Shown: positions 1 to 9,353, counted from the first letter of the stretch. The stretch is DNA of 64,000 nucleotides from Glycomyces albidus (GCF_009451885.1 NZ_WIAO01000001.1:248001-312000), one strand, 5' to 3'. A program made the numbers and translations. Notes: generated from the sequence alone by a model not told the origin.

Positions 1-1671
1 GCCGCGGTCGGTGGAGACGCCGACGTGTCCCTTCTCGTTGCCGTGGACGTTGCCGGTGCCCACGATGATGTCCGGGTTCGACTGGGCGAAGTCGACGCTG
101 GTGCCGGTGGACCAGTCGGTGTCGATCATGGGTTCGGCCCGGTCGAGGTCGGTGTGGACGAAGCCGCCGACGTCGCCGACCGCGGAGACGAGCGTGCCGC
201 CGATCGCGGCGAGGTCGAGGACCGCGCACTCCTCGACGCCTTCGGCGCGGACGCCGACGGCGAACTGCTCGACGGGCAGGGGCACGCGCTCGCCCGCTTC
301 GTTCTCGCCGATGAGCTCGCCTTGCGAGTCCCACTGGGTCAGCGAGTCGGTGCCCCAGATGGTGGCGCCGGTGCCCCACATGATCCGGTCCGAGTCGTGG
401 GGGTCGATGGCGAGCGCGTCGATCATCCAGCCGTGCTTGACCGCGTACGCCGGGCCCTGGTCCTCGCCGTTCCACGACAGCCACGGGCTGCCGCTGTCAT
501 CCATGGCGAACCGGTCGTGCCGGTCCTGGCCCTCGGCGTAGCCCCAGCTCAGCGACCAGGTGGCGCCGGAGTCGGTCGAGCGGTAGAGGATCTCGTCGGG
601 CCACCAGTTGTTGCGCGTGGCCGCCATCAGCGTGCCGGGGTTCTGGCGGTCGACGGTGATGCCGCCGAAGCCGGGGATCACGCCGCGCGGGTTGTAGGCG
701 GGCGTGACGTCCGTCCATTCGCCGGTCTGGGTGGCGAGCCGCACGATCTTCCCGCCGCTGCCCGAGGCGGGGGCGCCGTTGTACGGTCCGGGGTCGTGGC
801 TGGTCACCATGTACAGGTAGCCGTTGGTGTTGTCCACTGCGGACTGCGTGGGGAAGGTGCGGTTGCCGTCGGCGGAGCCGAGGATCTCGGCCGCGCCGGG
901 GACGGGCTGCCAGGTCGCGCCGCCGTCTTCGGAGACGTACAGCGGGTCGGCCGGGTCGGCCACGCCCACGTAGATCTTGCCGCCGATCTGGTCGAAGTCG
1001 ATCCAGATGACGCCCTGGTTGTCGGAGAGGGTCGGGTTCGAGGGGTCGACGACGAAGTTCCCGGGGTTGGGGAAGTTCTCGACGGCGGCCCAGGTGCGCC
1101 CGTGGTCCTTCGAGCGCCACAGGCCGTTCCCGCTCGGCGTTCCCAGGTACAGCTCGCTGTTGTCGGCGGGGTTGACCGCGAGGCGTTCGCCCATGCCGCG
1201 GCCGGGCATGTTGCCGCCCTGCTTGAACGGCAGTTCGGCGGCGCCCCAGGTCTCGCCCTGGTCGTCGGAGTAGAGGACCGCGCCGTTGTTGGGGTCCCAG
1301 TCGATGGTGTAGGTGCCGACGGCGGCGTAGACGCGGTTCGGTTCGACCGGGTCGGTGGCCATGGAGACGACGCCGGACCAGCCCCACTTGTCGCGGCCGA
1401 CCCAGTCGAGGAGCGGCTTCCAGGTCCGGGTGTCCTCCTGCCAGCGGTAGCAGCCGCCGATGTCGGTGCGGGCGTAGATCAGGCCCGGCTCGGTCTCGTT
1501 GAAGACGATTCCCGGGACGAAGCCGCCGCCGTTGATGACGGCGTTCTTCCAGACGTAGGCGTCGCCGCCGCGGCCGCCCTCTTCACGGGCCCAGGCCGGC
1601 AGGGTGCCGGCGGTGACCGCGGCGGCGGCCGCCGCCGCGCCGACGGATGCGGTGAATGTGCGTCGTCGCAT
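1..1671 (-). CDS. GH74 xyloglucanase / endoglucanase-like glycoside hydrolase, partial (3' end outside window)
   Basis: Secreted beta-propeller glycosidase that would cut xyloglucan or a related beta-glucan outside the cell. The start ATG at 1671 follows an AAAGGAG ribosome site. The protein opens with a twin-arginine export signal (MRRRTFTASVG, then an Ala-rich core ending near AWA). It then shows the GH74 signature NGGGFVPGIVFN followed by YARTDIGGCYRW, and many Asp-box/BNR-like repeats such as SDDQGETW, SKDHGRTW, SEDGGATW and STDSGATW. 557 codons are visible with no stop before the edge; family members usually run 700-900 residues, so the C-terminus is missing. It lies downstream of the sugar ABC operon, behind a terminator, so it is probably transcribed on its own. 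Family call firm; exact substrate inferred. Confidence 0.88.
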   Translation of the reverse strand, partial: MRRRTFTASVGAAAAAAAVTAGTLPAWAREEGGRGGDAYVWKNAVINGGGFVPGIVFNETEPGLIYARTDIGGCYRWQEDTRTWKPLLDWVGRDKWGWSGVVSMATDPVEPNRVYAAVGTYTIDWDPNNGAVLYSDDQGETWGAAELPFKQGGNMPGRGMGERLAVNPADNSELYLGTPSGNGLWRSKDHGRTWAAVENFPNPGNFVVDPSNPTLSDNQGVIWIDFDQIGGKIYVGVADPADPLYVSEDGGATWQPVPGAAEILGSADGNRTFPTQSAVDNTNGYLYMVTSHDPGPYNGAPASGSGGKIVRLATQTGEWTDVTPAYNPRGVIPGFGGITVDRQNPGTLMAATRNNWWPDEILYRSTDSGATWSLSWGYAEGQDRHDRFAMDDSGSPWLSWNGEDQGPAYAVKHGWMIDALAIDPHDSDRIMWGTGATIWGTDSLTQWDSQGELIGENEAGERVPLPVEQFAVGVRAEGVEECAVLDLAAIGGTLVSAVGDVGGFVHTDLDRAEPMIDTDWSTGTSVDFAQSNPDIIVGTGNVHGNEKGHVGVSTDRG

Positions 1672-1788
1672 CGAGTACTCCTTTGATTTCGGTTGCGAGC
1701 GGTTGCTGAAAGCGCCGGGACGCGGACGCGGGCCGGCGCGGGAAGTGTTCGGGTGCGGTGCGTGCCTTGGGGAGCGGCCGGGAGTTGC

Positions 1789-1820
1789 GGGCGTCCGGGC
1801 CCGGCGGGATCCGGACGCCC
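1789..1820 (-). terminator. Intrinsic terminator-like hairpin after the sugar ABC operon
   Basis: Inverted repeat GGGCGTCCGG (1789-1798) and CCGGACGCCC (1811-1820) with a 12-base loop, 31 bases after the permease stop at 1851. The stem is perfect; no clear T-run follows, as is usual in high-GC actinomycetes. Confidence 0.6.
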
Positions 1821-1850
1821 TCCCCCTTGCGGACCCTCACAGACCGCGGG

Positions 1851-2789
1851 TCATCCCTTCACGGCGCCGGTGATGACGGCCTTCGTGAAGTGCTTCTGAA
1901 TGAACGGGTACATGAGCACGATCGGGATGATCGTGCAGACCACGACGGCCATCTTGAGCGCGGCGGTCGGCGCGGCCTCGCCCTGGTCCCGGTACTGGGC
2001 CGCGGCCTGGGCGCCTTCGGGCAGGCCCTGGGTGGACATGAGCATGCGCTGGAGGACGACCTGGATGGGCTGGGTCTCCAGCCCGGGGGTGTACAGCACC
2101 GCCTGGAAGTACATGTTCCAGTAGCCCACGGCGTAGAACAGGGCGATGACGGCGAGGATCGCCTTCGACATCGGCAGCACGATCGTGAACAGGGTGCGGA
2201 ACTCGCCGGCGCCGTCCATCTTGGCGGCGTCGAGGAGCTCGCCGGGGATCGAGTTCATGAAGAACGCGCGCAGGATGATGATGTTGAAGGTGCCCACGGC
2301 CCCCGGCAGGATGAGCGCCCAGTAGCTGTTGAACAGCCCCAGCTTCTGCACCACCAGGAAGCTGGGGAACATGCCCGGTCCGAACAGGAACGTCAGGAGG
2401 ATGAACCACAGGATCGGGCGGTGCAGCAGCGAGCCGGTCCGCGAGAGGGCGTAGGCGCCGCAGATCGTCAGGACCATGCTGATGGCGGTGCCGGCGATGG
2501 TGAGGACGGTGGTCAGGATCAGGGAGTCGGTGAGCGCGCCGCCGGAGAAGATCTCCTGGTAGGCCTGGAAGCTCACTTCGGTGGGCAGGATCAGGAGGTT
2601 GCCGCCGGCGCGGCTGAGCGCCTCCTCGCTCGCGACGCTCGTGGCGACCACGGCCCAGAGCGGCAGCACGATGGCCGCTCCGTAGCAGATCAGGAACAGG
2701 GCCTTGACGGCCTTGCCGATGAAGGACGGCTCCTCGTCCCAGACGGGCCGTGCGCTCCTGCGGCGGGGTTTCACGTCGATGGCGGTCAT
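1851..2789 (-). CDS. Carbohydrate ABC transporter permease (LplC/MalG type, CUT1)
   Basis: Inner-membrane subunit of an oligosaccharide importer, 312 residues, with about six transmembrane segments. The cytoplasmic EAA-loop that docks the ATPase reads ELLDAAKMDGAGEFRTLF, followed by IVLPMSKA. The N-terminus is basic (MTAIDVKPRRRSARP). Its ATG overlaps the stop of the upstream permease (ATGA), so the two are translationally coupled and made in equal amounts. No ATP-binding subunit is encoded nearby. CUT1 systems of actinomycetes commonly borrow a shared MsiK-type ATPase, and that is the likely case here (inference). Substrate unknown, but the neighbouring GH74, GH36 and GH5 genes suggest plant cell-wall oligosaccharides. 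Confidence 0.92.
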   Translation of the reverse strand: MTAIDVKPRRRSARPVWDEEPSFIGKAVKALFLICYGAAIVLPLWAVVATSVASEEALSRAGGNLLILPTEVSFQAYQEIFSGGALTDSLILTTVLTIAGTAISMVLTICGAYALSRTGSLLHRPILWFILLTFLFGPGMFPSFLVVQKLGLFNSYWALILPGAVGTFNIIILRAFFMNSIPGELLDAAKMDGAGEFRTLFTIVLPMSKAILAVIALFYAVGYWNMYFQAVLYTPGLETQPIQVVLQRMLMSTQGLPEGAQAAAQYRDQGEAAPTAALKMAVVVCTIIPIVLMYPFIQKHFTKAVITGAVKG

Positions 2790-3769
2790 GACTTCTGGTA
2801 GATCCCTTGCTCTCCGAGGCGGTGCGCGATCTTGTTGGCGACGAGGATGAGGATCAGCCCGATGACGCCCTTGAACAGGCCCGCGGCGGTGCCGAAGGAC
2901 TCGCCCTGGCCGCCGACGATGCTCTGGTAGTACACGTAGGTGTCGAGCACTTCCGTGGCCTGGAAGCCGACCGCCTGCCGCTGCAGCTGGTACTGCTCGA
3001 AGCCGACGGAGAGGATGCCGCCGATCTGGAGGATGAGCAGCAGGATGATGACGGGGCGGATGCCGGGGAGGGTGATGTGCCACATCCGGCGCCACCGGTT
3101 CGCGCCGTCGGAGGCCGCGGCCTCGTAGAGGCTGGGGTTGATCGAGGAGAGCGCGGCCAGGAAGATGATCATGCCCCAGCCGGCGTCCTTCCAGGCCCAC
3201 TGCATCCACACCAGGAACGTGAAGGTCTCGGGGTTGGACGTGAAGTCGAGCCGTTCCCCGCCTCCGGCCATGATCCAGTTCGAGACGAGGCCGTCGGCGC
3301 CGAGGACCTGCACGAACACGGTGACGACGAGGACCCACGAGAAGAAGTGGGGAAGGTACACGATGGACTGGAACGTGGACCTGACCTTGACCGAGATGAT
3401 GCTGTTCATGGCCAGCGCCAGCGCGACCGACAGCGGGAACATGCACAGCAGGTTCAGCGCCGCGAACTTGAGCGTGTTCGCCAGCGCCGGAGCGAAGTAC
3501 GGGTCGGCGAAGAGCCGCTCGAACCACGCGAAGCCCACGAACGGGTTCTCCCAGAACGGCCGGTAGGGGCTGTAGTCCATGAACGCGATGATGTTCCAGG
3601 CCGTGGGCCAGTAGTGGAACACCGAGAGGTGGGCGACCACGGGGAGCGCCAGCAGCAGCAGGGGCCAGTCGTGCCGCAGCCGCTGCAGCACGGTCCGCTT
3701 GCGCCTGACGATGGGGCGGTCCGCGGGCCGGTCGGTGTCCGGTGGCGCGGTGCTCTGGAGTGTTGCCAT
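2786..3769 (-). CDS. Carbohydrate ABC transporter permease (LplB type, CUT1)
   Basis: Second membrane subunit of the importer, 327 residues. After a basic N-terminus (RRKRTVLQRLRHDW) there are six hydrophobic segments, and the EAA-loop reads EAAASDGANRWRRMWHI then TLPGIRP. The sequence style (FMDYSPYRPFWENPFVGF) is that of the LplB/YtcP branch that pairs with large LplA-like lipoproteins, which matches the neighbour. Start ATG at 3769 lies about 95 bases after the binding-protein stop. The stop overlaps the next permease by four bases. Confidence 0.93.
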   Translation of the reverse strand: MATLQSTAPPDTDRPADRPIVRRKRTVLQRLRHDWPLLLLALPVVAHLSVFHYWPTAWNIIAFMDYSPYRPFWENPFVGFAWFERLFADPYFAPALANTLKFAALNLLCMFPLSVALALAMNSIISVKVRSTFQSIVYLPHFFSWVLVVTVFVQVLGADGLVSNWIMAGGGERLDFTSNPETFTFLVWMQWAWKDAGWGMIIFLAALSSINPSLYEAAASDGANRWRRMWHITLPGIRPVIILLLILQIGGILSVGFEQYQLQRQAVGFQATEVLDTYVYYQSIVGGQGESFGTAAGLFKGVIGLILILVANKIAHRLGEQGIYQKS

Positions 3770-3864
3770 CGTTTGGGATTCCAGTCGTCGTAGATCCAGG
3801 GTGGAGCCGGTGGACGGTCGGGCGGCCTCCGATTCGGGAGGGCCGCCCGGCCGGAGCGCGCGTC

Positions 3865-5559
3865 CTATTCGCCGTGGAGGGCCTTGTACGCGTCGGTGTA
3901 GTACTGGCGGGCGGCCTCGCCGCCGTTGTTCAGGTACGTCTCGACCATGTCGGGGATCGACGAGAGTTCGGCGCGCCCGTAGGCGATGTCCTGCTGCTGG
4001 TCCCAGAGGGTCGAGCCGGCGGCCTTGGCCTCGGCGGGGGGTTCGATCCGGACGCCCTCGAAGGGGTTCTCCATGCGGTAGTCCTGGATCGCGGCGTCGT
4101 ACGCGAACCGCTCGGCGACCATGTCGGGGTCGCCGGTGAGGAACGTCTGGACCTGGCAGGCCAGCGCCTTGTAGTGCACCGGGCCCTGGACGACTTCGCT
4201 GCCGAGCGTGGTGAAGACGGGGGTGCCGTCGGCGCCGATGGTGAAGTGCTCGCCTTCGACGCCGTAGTTGAGGAGCTCGTACTCCTTGGTGCCGAACGGC
4301 GAGGCGCACCAGTTCGCGATGTCGAGGATCTCCTCGACCTGCTCCCTGGAGAGGTTCTTGTTGAGGAAGGTCCAGCCGCCGCTGCCGGCGGCCATCGCGA
4401 CGGTGGGGGTGCGGCCCTTCGCGGCCAGCGGCGGGAGCGGGGCGACCCGGCCCTCGATCTCGCCCCGCTTGACCTTGAGGTTGTAGTCGTTCCAGCGGAC
4501 GAGGTTGTCCTGCGTGAACATGACCTGTCCGGCCTCCTGCATCGCGGCGGCGTCCAGGGTGCCGGTGGGGGCGTCGGGGTGGATGAGCTTCTCGTCCCAC
4601 AGGGTGCGGCGGAACTCCATCAGCTCGGTGAACTCGGGACGCTCGATGTTGTTGATCATCTTCTTCTGGTCGGGGTCCCAGTTCCAGCCGTCGGTGCCGC
4701 CGAGGCCGAACCACTGGCCGATGAACCAGTCGAGGCCGACGGTGGCCCACCTGCCGGCGGCGTCGTCGGACCAGGCGCGGGCGACCTCGAGGAACTCCTC
4801 GACCGTGGTCGGCATCGCGAGGCCTTCGGCCTCGAGGAGGTCGACGCGGGCGAGGATGCCGTTGCCCTGGCCGCCGTTGTAGTTCATGGGGATGGCGTAG
4901 ATGCCCGCGGTCTCGGGGTCGTCGGGGTCCTTCTGCCACACCGCGTAGCCCCACGCCTCCGACGGGATCGCGGCCAGCAGCGGCCAGCGTTCGGAGATGT
5001 CGCCCTGCACGATGTCCGTGAGGTCGTAGAAGCTGTTGACCACGGTCTCCTGGAAGTTGCTGAAGGAGCCGGTCATGTAGTTGAACAGCTGGATGCCGTC
5101 GCCGTACTCGTCGGCCTTGACCCACTGCACCGCCGTGTCGCCGTAGGTCATGCCGTCGCCTTGGCGCAGTTCGAGCTTCGTGCCGCCCCAGGCCTCGTAC
5201 ACGGCCGTGAAGTACGGGTCGTCCTTGGCGGGGGCGGGGCCCCAGCACGGCACGGTCAGCTCGTAGGTGCCGCTGCCCGAGGGCAGGTCGGTGATGGCCT
5301 GGACCGGCTCGGGGTAGGACGTGAAGCCGGAGGGGTGGTGCGGCGGTTCGCCGACCAGGTCGGGCTCGACCGGGAGCGGCCATTCCTCGTGGGTCGGGAG
5401 GAAGTCGTAGCCGGTCGTGGCCTGCGTGCTGCCGCCGCTGGACTCGATGTCGGAGCAGGCGGCGAGGACCGGGAGGCCCGCGGCCCCCGCGGCCCCGAGT
5501 CCTGCGGCCTTGAACAGTGAGCGGCGCTTGAAAGGCGTCCGGTCGGAGGGAGTAGCCAT
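3865..5559 (-). CDS. Extracellular solute-binding lipoprotein (LplA type, family 1)
   Basis: Captures the sugar outside the membrane and hands it to the two permeases encoded just downstream. ATG at 5559 is chosen because the Tat-type lipoprotein signal follows directly: KRRSLFKAAGLG, hydrophobic stretch, lipobox LAAC (Cys about residue 34). The mature part begins with a Ser/Gly/Thr-rich linker, and the total of 564 residues is the long size typical of LplA-like proteins. Aromatic-rich segments (for example GLDWFIGQWFGLGGTDGWNW) suit carbohydrate stacking. First gene of the three-gene operon; a promoter with a motif shared with the alpha-galactosidase lies about 85 bases upstream. Confidence 0.93.
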   Translation of the reverse strand: MATPSDRTPFKRRSLFKAAGLGAAGAAGLPVLAACSDIESSGGSTQATTGYDFLPTHEEWPLPVEPDLVGEPPHHPSGFTSYPEPVQAITDLPSGSGTYELTVPCWGPAPAKDDPYFTAVYEAWGGTKLELRQGDGMTYGDTAVQWVKADEYGDGIQLFNYMTGSFSNFQETVVNSFYDLTDIVQGDISERWPLLAAIPSEAWGYAVWQKDPDDPETAGIYAIPMNYNGGQGNGILARVDLLEAEGLAMPTTVEEFLEVARAWSDDAAGRWATVGLDWFIGQWFGLGGTDGWNWDPDQKKMINNIERPEFTELMEFRRTLWDEKLIHPDAPTGTLDAAAMQEAGQVMFTQDNLVRWNDYNLKVKRGEIEGRVAPLPPLAAKGRTPTVAMAAGSGGWTFLNKNLSREQVEEILDIANWCASPFGTKEYELLNYGVEGEHFTIGADGTPVFTTLGSEVVQGPVHYKALACQVQTFLTGDPDMVAERFAYDAAIQDYRMENPFEGVRIEPPAEAKAAGSTLWDQQQDIAYGRAELSSIPDMVETYLNNGGEAARQYYTDAYKALHGE

Positions 5560-5643
5560 GTCGCTGACCTCGTAACTGCGAAGGGATGGGAGGGACACAG
5601 GTCTGGGCATCGAGGGATGTGCATCCCTGACCTGGTGCGGTGT

Positions 5644-5673
5644 ACCGTACGCAGACGCCGGCGACTTTGTCAA
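5644..5673 (-). promoter_or_regulatory. Promoter of the sugar ABC operon with candidate ROK operator
   Basis: On the minus strand TTGACA (5673-5668), an 18-base spacer and TACGGT (5649-5644) form a good housekeeping-type promoter. The -35 box is embedded in TTGACAAAGTC, with the small dyad GAC-AAA-GTC. The same 11-mer occurs in the alpha-galactosidase promoter at 6977-6987, so it is a candidate operator of the ROK regulator encoded between them. Confidence 0.6.
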
Positions 5674-5796
5674 CTATCCGTATCAAGTATTCGCGCTGGG
5701 CCGGGTGCGAAACTCTGCAGAACCAGACATACAAGGGCAGACATCGGCGACCGGGCAGCCCGATACCGTTGCTTGAGCGCAAACCGAGGAGTAGCA

Positions 5797-7044
5797 ATGC
5801 AGACGACGTCGCCACCGCCGGCCGAGGGCCGACCGCCCCGGGCTCCGCTCAGCGGCCTGGAGCGCAGCGCCCTCCGGGAGCTGCTGATCCACGGGCCGAA
5901 GTCGCGGGCGGAGATCGCTCGCGACCTGGGCATCTCGCGGACGAGCCTCACGGTGGTCATGCGGGCCCTCATCGAGCAGGGCCTGGTGGCCAGCGGGGCT
6001 CTCGAGCTGCGCGGGCCGACCGGGCGGCCCAGCGAGGTCCTCCACATCCGGCCGGAGGGCAGGCGGTTCCTCGGCGTCAAGCTGACCAGCGACCGGCTCT
6101 TCGCCGTCGTCACCGACCTCAAGGCGCAGGCGCTCGCGGAGTACGACGAGCCCTTGGCGTCGCGGCGGGTCGAGGACGTCGTCGCGCAGATCGGCGGCGT
6201 CCACGAGCGCCTGTCGGCGCAGTTCCCCGGGATCGCCGCGGCGGGGATCGGGCTGGCGGGCGACGTGATCGCCGTGGGCGGGCACCAGATCGTGCGGGAG
6301 TCGCCGTTCCTGGGCTGGCGCGAGGTGCCGCTGGCCGAACTGGTGACCGAGCGGTTGGGCGTGCCCGCCGCCGCGGAGAACGACGTCCGCGCCCTGACGG
6401 TGGCCGAGCACTGGTTCGGCATCGGCGTGGGGTACGAGTCGATGGTGCTCATCACCGTCGGTGCGGGGGTCGGGGTCGGCATCGTCGTGGACGGGAGGGT
6501 CATGACCGGCGCCAACGGCAGGGCCGGCAGCCTCGAGCACCTGCCGGTCGACCCGGGCGGCCCGCGGTGCGCGCGCGGCCACCGCGGCTGCGTCGGCTCA
6601 TACCTCTCGAACGCGGCGATCGTCGGCGCGCTGCGCACTCCGGGCCTGGACTATGCGAGCGTCGTCGCGCTCGCGCGCAGCGGCGACCCCGCCGCGGAGC
6701 AGGCGTTCCGCGAGGCCGGCCACGCACTCGGCGTCCTGGTGGCGGTGCTGGCGAACACCGTGGACCCGCAGAAGATCGTCGTCACCGGCGACGGCATCGC
6801 CGTGACCGAGTTCGCCCGCGGCGAGCTCGACGCCGCGATCGCGGCGAACCGCGACCCCGACGGGGCGCCGATCGCCCTCGACGTCCAGCCGTTCGAGTTC
6901 GACGAATGGGCCCGGGCCGGCGCCGTGCTCGCCATCCGGGACTTCCTCGGGCGCGACCAGGAGTTAGTGATTTTATTTGACAAAGTCAGGCGGCTTGTCG
7001 ATACTGGGTCGGCCCCGAACCCGTCTACCGAGGAGTCCGCATGA
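5797..7044 (+). CDS. ROK-family transcriptional regulator
   Basis: Sugar-responsive regulator, 415 residues: a winged helix at about 20-80 (SRAEIARDLGISRTSLTVVM) and then a ROK sugar-kinase-like domain from about 85. The ROK zinc signature, normally CxCGxxGCxE, reads CARGHRGCVG here. One Cys is Arg and the Glu is Gly, so zinc binding may be weakened. ATG at 5797 follows a GAGGAG site; a longer reading from 5617 would run through the divergent promoter and is not preferred. It is divergent from the ABC operon and overlaps the alpha-galactosidase start (ATGA), so it most likely controls both in response to a galactoside. The C-terminal 25 codons overlap an internal promoter and are less GC-rich than the rest. 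Confidence 0.9.
   Translation: MQTTSPPPAEGRPPRAPLSGLERSALRELLIHGPKSRAEIARDLGISRTSLTVVMRALIEQGLVASGALELRGPTGRPSEVLHIRPEGRRFLGVKLTSDRLFAVVTDLKAQALAEYDEPLASRRVEDVVAQIGGVHERLSAQFPGIAAAGIGLAGDVIAVGGHQIVRESPFLGWREVPLAELVTERLGVPAAAENDVRALTVAEHWFGIGVGYESMVLITVGAGVGVGIVVDGRVMTGANGRAGSLEHLPVDPGGPRCARGHRGCVGSYLSNAAIVGALRTPGLDYASVVALARSGDPAAEQAFREAGHALGVLVAVLANTVDPQKIVVTGDGIAVTEFARGELDAAIAANRDPDGAPIALDVQPFEFDEWARAGAVLAIRDFLGRDQELVILFDKVRRLVDTGSAPNPSTEESA
6977..7005 (+). promoter_or_regulatory. Internal promoter for alpha-galactosidase with the shared TTGACAAAGTC motif
   Basis: TTGACA (6977-6982), exactly 17 bases, then GATACT (7000-7005), inside the 3' end of the ROK gene and 36 bases upstream of the alpha-galactosidase ATG. 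The first 11 bases (TTGACAAAGTC) repeat the -35 region of the divergent ABC operon, which suggests one repressor for both. Confidence 0.6.
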
Positions 7045-9257
7045 CCGAACCGCGAGCCGTCGCCGAAGTCCCGCGCCTCAGGCACGCCGACACCGCGCCG
7101 AACGGAACCGCCGCGGGCGGCCCCGGCGGTCGCGACGAGGGCGGGCAGACCCGGGTGCTCTCGGCCGGCGGCGTATCGGTGGTCGTGCACCTGCCCGAGC
7201 ACGGACTCCCCGAGGTGCTGCACTGGGGCCGGGACCTCGGCGACCTCACCGACAGGGACTTCGAGCAGCTTCGACTGGCGCGCGCACGGCCGGTCTCGCC
7301 CAGCGCGCTCGACGAGCCGTGGCCGCTCACCCTGGTGCCGGGCGAGCATGACGGCTGGGAGGGACGCCCCGCCTTCGCCGCGCACCGCGCGGGCCGGGCC
7401 CAATATCCGGAGTGGACCGTCGTCGGCTCCGGATCGGAGACCGGCGTCGCCGCCGGGACGCTGCACGTCCGGGCCGAGGCCCCCGGTCTCCTCCTCCGCA
7501 GCGAACTCCACCTCGACGACGCCGGGGTCCTGCGCATCGCGCACGAGGTCACGAACACCGGAGACCGGCCGCTGTCGCTCGCCGCGCTCGAAGCGGTGCT
7601 GCCCGTGGACGACCGCGCCGCGGAGGTCCTCGACTTCACCGGCCGCTGGACCCGCGAACGGTCCCCGCAGCGCCGGACCCTGGCACAGGGCAGCCACGCG
7701 CGCGAGACCCGGCGCGGGCGCACCGGCCACGACACGCCGTTCGCCCTCGTCCTCGGCACCGCCGGCTTCGACACCGCCGCAGGCGAACTGTGGGCGGTCC
7801 ACCTCGCCTGGAGCGGCGACGCCGTCTACCGCCACGACGCCCTCCCCGAGGCGCGGACCGTTCTGGGAGCGGGACCACTTCTGCGGCCCGGCGAGATCGA
7901 CCTCGCCCCCGGCGAGTCCTTCCGCACCCCCGACGCCGTGTTCGTCTGGACCGACCGGGGCCTCGACGGGCTCGGCGACCGCTTCCACCGCTCGCTGCGC
8001 GCCCGGCCCTCGCACCCCCGCACTCCCCGCCCGGTCGTGCTGAACACCTGGGAAGCCGTCTACTTCGCACACGACCTCGACCGCCTCACCACCCTCGCCG
8101 ACACCGCCGCCGGCATCGGCGTCGAACGGTTCGTCCTCGACGACGGCTGGTTCCGCGGCCGCCGCGACGACACCGCCGGCCTCGGCGACTGGACCGTCGA
8201 CGCGCAGGTGTGGCCCCGAGGGCTGCATCCGATCGCGGACCGGGTCCGCTCCCTGGGCATGCAGTTCGGGCTCTGGTTCGAACCCGAGATGGTCAACCCC
8301 GACTCCGACCTCGCACGCGAGCACCCCGAATGGCTCCTCCAGCCCCTGACGGCGCGGGCGTGGCGCGGCCAGTACGTCCTCGACCTCACCCGGCCGGCGG
8401 CGTTCGAGTACCTCCTCGCCTCGATCTCCGCGATCGTCGGCGAATACCGGCTCGACTACATCAAATGGGACCAGAACCGCGACCTCATCGAAGCCGTCCA
8501 CGACGGACGCGCGAACGTCCACCGGCACACCGAGGCCGTGTACCGCCTCATCGACCGGCTGCGGATGCTGCACCCGGACCTGGAGATCGAGTCCTGCGCC
8601 TCGGGCGGCGCCCGCGTCGACCTCGGCGTTCTCGAACGGACCGACCGCGTCTGGGCCTCCGACACCAACGACCCGGTCGAACGCCTCGCCATCCAGCGCT
8701 GGACCGAGCTGCTCCTCCCCCTCGAGCTCATCGGCTCCCACATCGGCCCGCCGACCGCCCACACCACCCACCGGCAGTCGAGTCTGGACTTCCGGATCGC
8801 CGTCGCCCTCTTCGGTTCCGCGGGCATCGAATGGGACATCACCTCGTGCACCCCGGCCGAACTCGACCGGCTGCGCCACGGCATCGCCTGCTACCGCCGC
8901 CTCCGCGGACTCCTCCACACCGGAACGCTCACCCACCCCGATACCGGCGACACGGGCGTGACCGCGACCGCCGTCGTCGACGACGACCGCAGCCACGCGG
9001 TCGTGCGCGTCGCACGGCACGCCACCGGGAACCGCGCGCTCGCCACCGCGCTCCGCGTACCGGGCCTCGATCCGGAGAGCCGGTACCGCGTCTCGCCCGT
9101 GCGCGAACTGCCGGTGCCGCGAGGGCTCGACGCGGCGCCGCCGCACTGGCTGGAGCACGGGTCCCTGCTGCTCCCCGGCGCGGTGATCGCCGATGTGGGC
9201 CTGCAGCTCCCGCTCCTCGCGCCCGGAGAGGCACTCGTCCTCGAGATCACGCGCTGA
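7041..9257 (+). CDS. Alpha-galactosidase, GH36
   Basis: Releases terminal alpha-1,6-galactose from oligosaccharides such as raffinose or galactomannan fragments. 738 residues, no signal peptide, so cytoplasmic, acting on imported sugar. The GH36 core shows FVLDDGWF, FGLWFEPEMVNPDSDL, the nucleophile motif DYIKWDQNRDL (Asp about residue 476), ESCASGGARVDLGVL and the acid/base motif WASDTND (about 541). A beta-sandwich N-domain precedes the barrel and a short beta domain follows. The ATG overlaps the ROK stop; it also has its own promoter 36 bases upstream. The coupling with a sugar importer argues for uptake followed by internal cleavage. Confidence 0.95.
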   Translation: MTEPRAVAEVPRLRHADTAPNGTAAGGPGGRDEGGQTRVLSAGGVSVVVHLPEHGLPEVLHWGRDLGDLTDRDFEQLRLARARPVSPSALDEPWPLTLVPGEHDGWEGRPAFAAHRAGRAQYPEWTVVGSGSETGVAAGTLHVRAEAPGLLLRSELHLDDAGVLRIAHEVTNTGDRPLSLAALEAVLPVDDRAAEVLDFTGRWTRERSPQRRTLAQGSHARETRRGRTGHDTPFALVLGTAGFDTAAGELWAVHLAWSGDAVYRHDALPEARTVLGAGPLLRPGEIDLAPGESFRTPDAVFVWTDRGLDGLGDRFHRSLRARPSHPRTPRPVVLNTWEAVYFAHDLDRLTTLADTAAGIGVERFVLDDGWFRGRRDDTAGLGDWTVDAQVWPRGLHPIADRVRSLGMQFGLWFEPEMVNPDSDLAREHPEWLLQPLTARAWRGQYVLDLTRPAAFEYLLASISAIVGEYRLDYIKWDQNRDLIEAVHDGRANVHRHTEAVYRLIDRLRMLHPDLEIESCASGGARVDLGVLERTDRVWASDTNDPVERLAIQRWTELLLPLELIGSHIGPPTAHTTHRQSSLDFRIAVALFGSAGIEWDITSCTPAELDRLRHGIACYRRLRGLLHTGTLTHPDTGDTGVTATAVVDDDRSHAVVRVARHATGNRALATALRVPGLDPESRYRVSPVRELPVPRGLDAAPPHWLEHGSLLLPGAVIADVGLQLPLLAPGEALVLEITR

Positions 9258-9353
9258 CCGCCCGGCGAGGCGATCGACGACGCCGGACATGAGGACCTGC
9301 TGGTCACGCTCGCGCGTCGGCGAGCGGCCCTGCGACGGAGGGGACCTGACGAG

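Noticed and set aside
25-1686. Long plus-strand open frame opposite the GH74 gene
   Set aside because: Val/Gly/Ala/Asp/Arg-rich product without domains; the opposite strand has clear GH74 repeats and a Tat signal.
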